Shown: positions 10,101 through 22,100 of the stretch, in pieces
How positions within the stretch are numbered: position 1 is the first letter of the stretch
Layout: each line of letters opens with the position of its first letter
Source of the DNA: Protea cynaroides
Lineage: Eukaryota > Streptophyta > Magnoliopsida > Proteales > Proteaceae
Length of the DNA stretch: 64,000 bases
Direction of reading: 5' to 3'
NCBI GenBank assembly: GCA_028583415.1
Contig: CM053271.1
Location: forward strand, 89,949,534 to 90,013,533
Made by a program: the position numbers and the translations under genes
Notes under the pieces: generated by a model
Database searches by the model: none
What the model was told of the DNA's origin: nothing
Seen by the model: only the letters and a program-made list of their open reading frames with translations

Positions 10101-13100
10101 TAGTATGCTCCATGTAGTAAAGACTAGCGTGCTCCAGTCCACCACCAATCGTCAATTTGGTCTTGAGATCCAACACAATAAGAAGGGTAAAACCTGATTT
10201 TAGTAATTTGACTAATAGACACAAGTTTAAGGGGTGCCTTAGGAACATGGAGGACAAATGATAGAGTCATGGAAGGTGTTAAGGAAACCATTCCATGCCC
10301 TCTTGCATGAGTAGATGATCCATGAGCAAGAAAAACAGGGACATATATAGTAGCGTCCTTAAAGGAAATAAAATTTTAGACTTACTAGTCATATGACAAG
10401 AGGCCCCAGAATCAATGATCCATGTAGTAGAGATTGTGGTAGAAAGTAAGGTCGTGGTAGTTGTGTGAGCCAGGGTAGCAGAAGTGGATGGACCTGCTTG
10501 TTCTAGTTGAGGAACCCGTTGTAGTAATGCTTCCATTTGATTTGACAAGGTAAGGTTGTCAGGAGCAAGGGCAGGAGTAGAAGCAGGTGCAGGAGCATCA
10601 TCAGTGGAAGCAGAGTTGGTCAAAGCATCAGCCCGTTCAGGGCTGCCATACATGTCCCAAGAAGTACCAATATTGTGATTAGTCTTCCCATAGTGAGTAC
10701 AATACTTGTTGGCTTTATTAGAGTTGGATCGTCTAGCTCCAAAACCAGAAGGGCCATGTCTATGTTCTCGGCTGGAGCCATGACCTCTACCAGAGGAGGA
10801 GCCTTGGCCATGGTTAACATATAGAGCAGATTTGTCTTTAGTAGTAGTAGTCACTTTGAGGCACCAATCGTTGAAGCGAAAGAATGTCTTGCTGAGAGTA
10901 GGGATCATCTCTCCAGCTTGAAGCTGACTTTTACTGATTGATATTCAAAGGGAAGCCTAGCAAAAAACTTGGCTACATAAAATTCTGCTTGTTGAGCCTT
11001 AAGCTTTTCAAGATCAGTAGAGTGAGGCTGAACATCTTGTAGTTCTTCAATCAGAGCTTTGAAGCCATACTTCTAAATCTTGGCGAGATCTCGATAAAAT
11101 CTTGGAAATCTTAACCTCCTTGAGATCTCATAATATCAGAAATCTCAGAATTCTCGACCTTTATATGTTCAAATAAGGCAGTGTCCTAGTGAAAATTTTG
11201 AGATCTCGTCGGTAATCTCGGACCTCATCGAGATAGGGTTGCTATCCGAGATTTAAAACTTGGTTGAAACCACTGTAGTACTCATTAAGAGATTTATCAC
11301 CTAATGAGAAGTTAAACATCTTCTCATAAAGGTCATATAACCCGGAAATATTCTTCCCTTGAGCATAACTAGTCTTGAGGTTTATCCATGTGGCCTTAGC
11401 AGTCTTATGAAACAATGCATTAGAGACAATAGAGGAGTCAATACTACCCACAACCCAGTCTGGAGAGTGGAATCACACATCCATTTATCATAGGGTTTAG
11501 CAGCCGTGGCATCCTTGGAGTCATTAGATGGAGGGTCATCTTCAGTTAGGTATTGGAGTGGAGTTACCTTTATAATGAATATAGGCTCGGACAGCTTGAG
11601 CCCATGAGAGATAGATAGGTATTGGAGCCCTTTAATTTTATGGAGGTAATTCGAACATATGATGATGGGTAGTGTCTGAAAAGGACTTAGAATTAGCTAT
11701 ACATGCTAAACCAGTAATTAAGGGAACAGTAGTAGAAGAGTTTGAAGAATATCGCCAGTGGGATAGAGCTCTGTGGCTGTAATAGAACAATAAATCAGCA
11801 GTAGCAGCAGCAATGTAGAACAGCAAACAGTATGTTGAACCGAAAATTAATTAGTACTTTAGTAGATCTGATCTTGACTGCAGATCAGATCGATAGGTGC
11901 AGCAGGACAGCAGTAGTAGTGCCTCAGCTCAGATCAGATCATGGAAGATCTGTCCATAGTGATATAGACAGTAGCAGCAGTGGAGACCAGCAACAGTATG
12001 TCAAATAGATCAGCAAATAGCAGATCAGGTCTGATCTTGTATAACAGATCAGATCGATAGAAGCAGTGAGCAGTAGGAACCAAGATCAGTTACAGTAGAT
12101 ATATTGGAGCAGCAGTATGTAATACGATAGTAGTAATATCAGAAGCAACTGATCATCTTCAGTAGTAGTGGTAATGACTAATGAGTGGTTGATCAGCAAC
12201 ACATTAGTAGCAGTAGACAGTAGTAGTATCACTTCGGCACATAGATGTAGTGATAAGAATTAAGAGACAGACATCAAACCAGCAGCAAGGGATTACAGTA
12301 GTAATCTATTGATGCTCTGATACCATGTAACAAAAGAAAGGAGAAAACCACCAGAACAGGTGTTGATCTCTGCTGTTAAGGGGGTGGAGTCGAATTGAAT
12401 AAACTCTCCTTCTAGCACCTGCTATTTATAGATAAAAATAAGAAGGTAAAGTGATAGGTCTAGGATTCCACATGCCAACATGACAAGGAATCCCATAACT
12501 AAAAGGATAAAGAGAGGCAGTCCTATTCTAGTAAGGAGAAGGGAACTCCATCAGATAAGGTGGAGACCCAGTTACTTTGTGAATCTAGGAAAGATAAGAA
12601 GAATAAGATAAAGTTTTAATAGCTAGCAATGTGAGTCAGCAACCATATTGCAGACCATAAGCCAGCCAGCCTTGACAGCTGGCCTGCACTAATCCCGAGA
12701 AGGGATTAGCACCAGCAGGTTATCGTGAATGGGAATGTCCATTCCCTTATAGCAACACTGTTAACACATAGTAGTTAATACTTAATACTCAATCCACAAC
12801 AGCAAAATTTCAGAAAATTTGAAAGCTATATCCATAGGTCATTATAAGTTTATTAGGCTGACTCAATCTAACATTCTGAAATTGATTTGGAATTCAAACT
12901 ATTACTTAGAATAGTCAAACTGACTGGTATTTGACACTCACTGCTCAAAGCAGGCCTCTAAAACATAAATATACTTAGAAGTTTGAATGAATCTAGATTC
13001 AAATTCCTAATGGTTTTAGGACTTGACTTGGTTAACTTCTAACAAAAGAAGGCTCTAAACTAATTGATGAGGGTAGTTTACTTAAGCAACCGAAATCAGA

Positions 13101-16100
13101 GTGACTTATAAGGATCAGAATCAAACAGTAGCACTAACTAGGAATCTAGCCTATATATGCAAGCCAGATTTTAAAACACAAGTAGAGAATAATGTAATGA
13201 ACAAGATATCCAAGATTGGATGCAATCCAACGTAGGATTCTTAGACAAGGTCAAGTCCTTGTACTGCTAGGAATATGGAAGATAAGCAAGTATATTTTCA
13301 ACCAGAAGTCAGAAGTCAAAGGTTTGACCTGTAGATGTCGACCAGACTTAAGTATGTGGTAACCAACACTAATAGGACTGTGCTATCCAAGTTTGGAAGG
13401 ACTCCACTTGATGAGCTAGGAGTTTCTAGATCAGGTTGACAGCAGCAAATAGGAGAGGGAAAACCAGTTTCAGATTAAGGATAAAAGATTCATAAATGAT
13501 GGAGATCAGGTGACTGGATCTAAGTTTTAGCAGCAAACCAAAACCAGATCTAGAAAGTAATAGAGAACTAATAATATTTCCCTTACCGCCATATCTTAAT
13601 GGATTAATAGCAGGAATTCCCAATAGAAACCTTAGCCGACAGCAGTGGTAGGTTGAAGGGATAAACCTGAAATCCAGATGCATGCCAGAATCAATGAAGC
13701 AATGGACAGAACAGATCTGGAAATAAACTGAAATAGAATACTTGATTAATAGAGGATGAAAAGATGATGAAGAAGAAGAAGGAACCGATCTTTGGCTTCT
13801 CACCTTAGACCTAGATGAAATCACATCAACATATCATAGCTTCTTACTAGGCAGCATTGAATCTCTTAGTGAATTTGAATCAAACAGATGGAGCAAGTCA
13901 ACAGCCATTGAATTCTTAAATCATAAAATCGTGGGGAGCTAATGGCCTCTTACAAGTGTTAAATGGAATTAGAAACTCTGAGAGAAGAGTGTCCAATTGG
14001 GAGTACTACTCCTTACATGCGTGGACTGCTGTCTCCTTAAGTAAAACAACTTAAAACACTTATAAACAATAAAGTGATAAATTGCTTAAAGCAATAAAAG
14101 ACTGATTGGGCTGTAACACTATGTGCCTCATAATGGGCCTTCAACAAATAAGACTAAAAGAAATAACTTAAATAAACTAAACTTAAGCCCAATGGCTTAA
14201 CTAACTAAAGCCTAATACGAGAGAAGGGCCTCAGCCTATGATGGGCTGGGCTGCTTCCCCTTGTGATGGTACTTGTTAGAGTACCATCAATCAGCAGTAG
14301 GATCAGCTACTGCATCACTAATCCTACTTTTCTAATCTTGTTGTCCTAACTTCTACCCATATTATACGCCCATTAGGCTATTACAACAAAAACACCTTGC
14401 ACCTATGGCCCAACACATGTAACACAACCCAAGTCTTATTTTCTGTAAAGAAGCCATTTTTGTCATTCATCTGCATCATTCCTGTTGTTTCAGAATGCAA
14501 AAGTTAGTGGCTGAGAAACAAGATCATGGGCTTTGTAATTTGGAAGGAAGTTACTGATGTGGCGGTGAACCTTTTATTTTGCCTCTAGTTGGTTACTCAA
14601 CAGGACAAGCATGGATAGGGATGCACATGGTTCTGGAAGTGAGATCTATGAAATCTGTGTTTGGTCTAACATTTAATATTTTTGCTTAAGTCAAGATATA
14701 CTCAATGTACTTTCAGGTTTCATATAGAAATAATCTGATACATCAAGCACATATTTTTTTGAGTGGAAGCATGGCATTGAATTTTAAAGTGTAAAGTGCA
14801 AAGCTAGTGCCTGGGGATATGTTGGGAACTTAGTTGAAGGAGTTTAAAGATGTAAATATCCAATTATATTGTTTGTGAGAAGAAATTAGTTAAATTTTAG
14901 AGCTATCAGATAAGGAGTTCATATTTCATACTACTAAAAATAAATAAATTAATAATAATAAAAATTTAACATTTGTCCTTCCAATGGAGATACTTCCCAA
15001 AATGTTTATCCTTCCAATGGAGAAACTTCCCAGAATGTGTCTCTCTTGAAGCTCCAAATTTCACATTTATCCTCCATGTTGTTGTATAGAGTTGGGGCCA
15101 TGGGATTTCTTTGTTATTAGGTTTATTAAGCATCTTGCCTTAGCTGTAGATTTTGTGTTCTTGTGGAAGCTAAGATCTTGCTGTGATTTGTCAACCTTTT
15201 AGCTGAACAAGAAGTTGTGAAACTGAGAGAATCTTTTGGGGTTGATTTCTCTTTGTGAGAAGTTATTGTTTCCCTTTTTCTTTGGTATGTTTTGGGGCTG
15301 ATTTCTCTTTATGAGAAGTTATTGATCCTCTTTTTCTTTGGTGTTCGTGGCTGCTTGCCTGTTTCCTTTCTCATAAAAAAGGCCATACCCGATGTACAAG
15401 GTTCCTGCCACTGTTGGGTCTGGGGAGGGGCTGATGTACGCAGCCTTATCCCCGCTTCACGGAGAAGCTGTTTCCAGATTCAAAGCCATGACCACCAGGT
15501 CAATGGAGCAACCTTACCATTGTGAGAAAGTTCCGCCTGCTCTCCTCTCTTTCTGAAATAATGTTATATTATCAGAAAATAAATTTCACATTTAAGTGTC
15601 AACAGAAATTGTACTAGACAGATTAACAATGATATGTGGAGCTGAGAAAGTTAGGCGGTGGAGAAATAACATATAACTAAAGTTAGTGTAGCTGAGATGG
15701 ATGAGTGGTAAAATTTGAAAACACTTTACCATGTTAAAGATAATCTAAGAATTGCTCTGGTGGCATGGATATGTGCAACAAAGAATTCTGTTCATTTCGC
15801 CAGAATTTCATTCATTTCACTGAAAGTTGGGTTTTTCCGACAGATTCTGTACAATATTTTGGTGAAATTCAACATATTTTGTCCTCATTTCCCTAATCCT
15901 CCTTTGTTCAAGAACTCCAAAACTGCAAGAAAACCCCAGGTTTTTTTTTTTTTGGGGTCAAAATCCTTCATTTTGTTGTTAAATCAATGCTTCGACTGTC
16001 AACCTAATTGCATTTTGAGTCTTCTGGTACTAAACCATATGTAGAATAGGCTATATCACGTAAGGTACACTGCAAGGTTCGGTGTACACTGCTAACCATG

Positions 16101-19100
16101 GGTCCAAATGCAAACTACCATTTTGTGACTTTTTTGCAATCTAAAGGTTCATATATGTTTATTAAGGCTTAATTAAGGTTTCCATGAAGTTTCAACTCTA
16201 TGTATGGTCATTTGATCAACAAATATTTTGCCAAAAAATGCACAATTTTGCTACGAACCTCTTGGCTGCATTAGCCAACGAAATGGCTGGCGAAACCGAG
16301 ATATTGAACTATGGAAAGGAGCAAGCCTAAAATAACTTTGGGAGAAGTGTTGAGGAAAGACATGCATGGATTAGGGTTGACTACAACTGTGGCTTTGAAG
16401 AGAGTTGAATGGCAATACATGATCCATGTATCCAAACCCATTTAGTTGTGATTAGGCTTGGTTAAATTTGGGTTTGAGTTTAGTGTCATCAATTCCTCAT
16501 TTATCAATAACTTGCCACCTGAAAAAAAAGTTGGATACTTGATGATCATATTTTGATTTTGGACTGAACCATTTTTTCCTTTCCAGGTTATTGTCATGAT
16601 GCACTAGTTTCCTTGTTATTTCAATATTAACAGTCCTCATCATCCCTAGCTGATGGCTAGATTTGGTCTCAGATCTGATGGTCAGATTTAATGAGGAATA
16701 ATATCTGATTGTAATATCTGAAAATTTCAGATTTAAATTGAGAAATACCCCACCAGAATTTGAGAGATTGATGGGGTGGATTGATGAGAGATAAAAAGAT
16801 GATCGATGTGTAAGTTGCGGGGGAGATAAAGTAGGGAAGTTAATCCTAAGATTAGGATCAGAAAGTAGCATTAGATGGAAGGAAGGAAGAGGAGAAAGAA
16901 ATCTGTTGTGCTTGTCCAAAGAAGAAAGAGAATAAATAGGAGGAAAAGAAGGGGGGAGAGGATAAAAAGAGAAAGAAAATCCCAGCTGTGGGAAAACAGA
17001 GAGGAGAGATCGGAAGGAAGAAATATATTTCTTGCCTGATGGAAAAGAGAGAAGAGCCAGCTAGGCCATTTCCAAATAAATCAAAATTAATACATTAACA
17101 ACTTTCTCGGACAAGAGGTGGTTACATATTCGTAGCCAAAAAAAAAAAAAAAAACCAGGAGATACTCTCCTACTAGCACTCTTGGCACCTAATATTGCTA
17201 CAGAATGCCTCTAATTTTCTTAACATAAAATACGATTCTAGGACAGTTAAAATTGAACTTCCTAAATTTGAACTCTAGCCATGGCACCCACAAATAAAAT
17301 GATTTCGTGTACCACCTTTAGACCCCCACTTTTGGGTTTTATATTTCAGTCTATTACAATAATAAAGGCAAAAACTATAGCCCAACTGAAACCATTACTA
17401 AAACCTTGCCCAAATTTTAATCGGCTCTGCATTAAGTTCAATAGTGTGTTTACATTTTTTTTTTAAAAGTGAATCTGAATTTTGAGGCTTGGGGTTGTTT
17501 TTAGGTTACGCCAATTCCTGGTACTCAACCACCAAGAATGTTTGGAATGCCCCCACCACCTCAGCCGAATCAACCTATGACCTCTATGCCTCCTGCTATT
17601 TCTCATCTCCCAGTAGCTGGAGCCCCTGCGGCTGGGCCATCGAAAATTGATCCCAATCAAATTCCTCGCCCTGTCCCAGGTTCCTCAGTGATACTTTTTG
17701 AAACTCGGCAGGCTAATCAGACCAACCTTCCTCCGGTATGTATTTCATGTAACATTTGCATTCATATCAATTCTATTAGATACACTGTAATTTTCTTTCC
17801 CTGCATCAGTTGCTACATATGCATTTTACATTGCTTTGCAACTGATAACTGCTTTTTATTCCCTTTTCTCAACAACTTATATTGTATTTTCACAAAGCCT
17901 GCTACCAGTGATTACATTGTCAAAGACACTGGGAACTGTAGCCCACGTTTCATGAGGTGTACAATTAATCAGGTAAACTTTTAGTGTTTCAATACTAAAT
18001 TTGTTGTCTGGCTAATCTTCTTGGGGTTATTAGATATGTAATTCTTTGAGACAATCATGTATTTTGGTGTTATGATTTTATTTCGTTATTTTTATTTTTT
18101 GAAGGATGTTACATTTGTTTCAACAGATTCCATGCACCGGTGATCTTTTGACATCGTCAGGCATGCAGCTGGCTTTGATGGTTCAACCGTTGGCCCTGCC
18201 TCATCCGTCTGAAGAGCCCATTCAAGTAATACGGAGATTTCCACTCTCTCTCTCTCTCTCTCTCCCCTCCCCCCCCCACAAAAAAACCAATTTCAGTGTA
18301 CTGTATATTTCCTCTTTGTATTTGCAGGTTTTTTCTTGAATTGAATTGACTGTATATATTACCAAGAAAGTCTTTGATTGAGATCAGAAGTCAAGATCCT
18401 AAAGCTAAATATCACTTTTGCTTTAGTCTAGTTGGATGAGTTACTCTGGGATGGTAACTTTCTCCAACTGTTTGACATACATGCAATAGCTGATAATGAT
18501 TATTTAAAGTATTAAAACCATGAAGGAAAGTTTTTACCGTAAGAGACGGTCCTCCCTGTCCCATGTGTTGGTGTACCAATAACTCTAAATGTTATATTGG
18601 TTGTGAGGATGTGAAACTGATGTTCAAAGTTGTTACTTAATTAGCATGTGCATCATAAACTATTCATAAAATCATGAAACGCTAATTAACACATATGTCT
18701 AATATTTTTTTACAAGTTTGATATCATAAACAATCTATATTTTATTATTTTATTCTGCTGGTGACTTTGTTGCTGCAGGAAATTACTCCCTCATTTGAAA
18801 TCTCATAATTTCAACAATTATGTTGCTAAACATAATTACTCATCAATATATCATGTTGTTATATTCTTCTCTTTTCTAGGTTGTTGATTTTGGGGACAGT
18901 GGGCCTGTTCGATGTTCTCGTTGCAAAGGTTATATAAATCCTTTAATGAAATTCATTGATCAAGGAAGGCGTTTCATTTGCAACTTATGTGGTTAGTATA
19001 AATTAATTTTTTTTGGGATAAATTTATAAGTTTCTTTGTTAATATTTTATTGGTGCTTTATTACACAAAAGCATATGATCATTAGATCATTATGCTTATT

Positions 19101-22100
19101 AGTCTTGGTCCACAAGCTATGCAATCTCCTATTTTTTTTATGGGAATGCCAAACTTTCTTATCATGGAGCTTTTCACTTATTATGTATCTTAACAGTTTC
19201 CATGCTCCAATTTTGTTTATCCCTAACGAACTTGAGCTTATGAGAGAGGTGTTTATTCCTATTGGCATTTTCTACTCTCTATTTTTCAAGTAAATTCCAC
19301 AATTATGGATGGAACTTAATCTCCCTCCCTCACCCCTGGTTCTAGGTTTCAATAGAAACTTGATGCAGGAGCCATTGACTGGCTAGACCATCATAATCCC
19401 TTGCGGGGGCCCAGTTGGTTTTGGTCCAAAAAGGGGATGGTAGAATAATTTGGATGGTAGAATAATTAGGAATATCATGCTATCTTTTATTTCTTGTTTG
19501 GGTAGGATTAATTAGGAATTTTTGTAAGTTTCTATTTTTATATCAGTGATTTAGTTGCAAGTTTTACTTTATATATTATGTAACCTCGACCGAGAGAATT
19601 AGATTTTGAGTATTGAATGAATAGAAGTTTATGAAGTTTCATATGCTGCTGAGCAGTTTTTCTCTCTCTTGTTCTTCTCTTCTGCGATCAATTTTCTTCC
19701 CTCCCTTAACCTTTTTCCTATTCCTCAACTTGATTGTTCCTTCTCTTTTCTTAAATTATGTTACTGTTATTTTCATATTTTCCTGCAACTGTCTTCTTAC
19801 CAAACTGTAAAGAAGCTGCCCGATCTCACATATTATATGTGAGTTTTATCTGAAACTTTGTGGGAAGGCCACACAGCCCTAGGCGATTTGGTCGTTAGAG
19901 ATTTGCCCCCCAATAATCCTCTCCCCAGCAAGGATTGAAGTCCTACACCTAAGTCTGATTTGTCCAATCGCCCGTACCTGGTTTTAGGAAATTTCCACTA
20001 GACTTTAGCTTGTTGAATCCTGCTTTTGTTGGATACTTCCAATAAGTTCTCCTATTCGAATCAAAGCTTGTTCTTTGCCTCTCCATTTTTCTGTTTCATC
20101 GTGAATGAAGGTTGAAGAAGACTTAAAGGCTGGTTTCCCATAATACCCCTGTCACTTAAGTCTTATTCTCTCTTTACCTTATTTGGTTTTAACTGCCAGA
20201 ATTACCCCAACCCTTTATTTGTAATCCTGGATTGTCCCTCTTCTGTTAACTTCCATCTAAGGCCTTGTATTATTTCCATAATTACAAGTCTGCGCTAAGG
20301 ATCTGTTTGCTTGACTCAAGTGAGATTTAACAGTTCTGATTATTTACAGAATCGCTGTTCATTTGAGTTTTTATTTTTATTTTTTACTGTTTTTCCATTT
20401 ATATTGTTATTTGAGCATTCTTTACTTGAGTGGAGCCTACAGTGACCCAAATTGGGTTCTCCTGACCCCAGGTTCATAGCAAAGCTGATCGAAATCTCCG
20501 AGTTGGGGCTTGGGGCTAAGACTCTGGTTGGTTGAAAATTTTGAGAAACCGATTAGGGCTGAAACAGGATTTAGGAGAAAATTCATATCTCGACAAAGAC
20601 TAGACTGATCAGTTGAGGGCTTGGGGCTAAGACTCTGATTGATTCACCCTCATATGTGACCCAACAGATTTACACAATTTCACAGAAATCTCTCTTGCCT
20701 AGCTGGGTGTGATTGGAGTGGATTGGAGATCAATAGTAAACACAGGGCAGGATTCTAAGATGGGAAAGAGTACAGCAGAAAATTAGAATCTGATAATCAG
20801 ATCTGAAGAAATGAGTTTCAGAAGCTTAACTATGTTTCACAAAAAAATGTATATGAAATCTCAGATCCAAATCACAAGTATTCCATGACTATGAACAAAA
20901 CTACTTGGTCCGAATTGAAGAGTAAAGCAGGGTATCACAAAGTACTTTATGGAACTAAAAAATCAACCAGTTTTATGATGGAGATTTGCATTAAAAATTT
21001 GGAATCAAGTTGCCTGAAATTAGAAGAGTAGAAACCAGCAGTAGAACTCCAGGCCATGAGCCTGGGAAAATACTCTCACAAAATCACCACAAAGCTCCAC
21101 TCAAATTGCCCAACCAGCACCCAGAAATTTCTATATATTAGTATCAAAATTGTGGTTACAGCAGTGAACTTTACCAATACTAGTAGACTTAACAAGCCCC
21201 TAAAGTCCTGTTCTGAGTGTAACTTTAAAAGCTGAAATTAAATAGCAATAGAAATTCTCATTGTGGACCTAAAATTGATATCCTATTAGTACTACCATTC
21301 TTTGATTACCTAGAAACTAACTACTAATCTAGGACTTGGCTAACCCCAATATGTGGGCTCCTAGAAAAGGCCATTACATTGATAAACCCAAAAATAGACT
21401 ATCCAAGGCCCACATGGCCATAATTGTGCTTAATTCAAGGCCTAAGAAAGTTTATTTCTCTTTAATTACGTCCCATAGCTAAAAATAAAACCTGGCCTCA
21501 CGTGTGGGGGAAGATATCGTCCACAGGGCCTTCCAGTCACCAATCACACTAGGCAGCCTGCATCATGAACCCGTGTAACTCATGGACCGATGTAACAGAG
21601 CTCTCTCTCTCTCTCTCTCTCTCATATGTTTGAAGCCTTTTGGATTTTAAGTGAGCCTTTTGGATTTTAAGTGCTTATTATGTGAAATTCTTTTGGGGGG
21701 GAGGTTCAATGCATGCAACATTTTTGTTTTGTCTGCAGGATTTACTGATGAGACTCCTCGTGAGTACCATTGCAATGTGGGACCAGATGGTAGGCGTAGA
21801 GATGCTGATGAAAGGCCTGAGTTATGTAGGGGAACTGTCGAATTTGTTGCAACAAAGGAATTCATGGTTAGTTAATTTATAGATTTGTTTGATTTGTTAG
21901 TTCAATTTCAATTGGCTTTCTTTTTGTTCTAGGTAGATTACATTTATTTTGTGGGATGTTATATTTAAATTTTTGTAGAGGAAAGGGGCTTTTCTAATGA
22001 AGCATAGGTCACATCGTACTTCGTTGCGTTGCATTTGCTCTTGAGGCTTCTCTGACCTTTAACATGTTTTGATGATATTCATTTCTCTGCGATGATGCCC

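Larger units (their letters stand above)
5794..12766 (-). mobile_element. Ty1/copia LTR retrotransposon, degraded
   Basis: Minus-strand element with LTRs at 5794-6260 (3') and 12326-12766 (5'). The primer site GCTCTGATACCA (plus-strand view, 12314-12325) matches initiator tRNA-Met. The polypurine tract is at 6261-6275. Domain order on the minus strand is typical of copia: gag with a W...L...Y pattern near 11272-11450, a degenerate zinc knuckle, protease DSGAS near 10410, the WHHQLGHLS pre-integrase motif near 10050, integrase near 9218-9660, RT YVDDIIITGD near 7400, then RNase H. Stops and frameshifts are many, so it is not functional. It is interrupted by a solo LTR (7625-8556), a MITE (11067-11263) and a plastid rRNA fragment (6459-6645). 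The flanks carry CATAG on both sides (5789-5793, 12767-12771), and the outer sequence matches the copy at 4396, so the insertion boundaries are well supported. Confidence 0.88.
4145..14490 (-). repeat. Old LTR-like direct repeats enclosing the copia insertion
   Basis: The sequence 4160-4480 and 4785-4935 recurs in the same order at 5548-5793, then (after the copia insertion) 12772-12830 and 14340-14480. Just left of the second copy is CTCTGCTACCA at about 5503, resembling a tRNA-Met primer site read on the minus strand. The simplest reading is an ancient, short LTR element on the minus strand with about 0.6 kb between its LTRs (4940-5515, no domain recognised). Its right LTR was later split by the copia. 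The rest of 12830-14340 shows no recognisable coding sequence. Confidence 0.45.

Noticed and set aside
17538..17984. 148-codon ORF as a separate gene
   Set aside because: It is exons 2 and 3 of SEC24 read through intron 2; both exon boundaries and the family sequence show the split.
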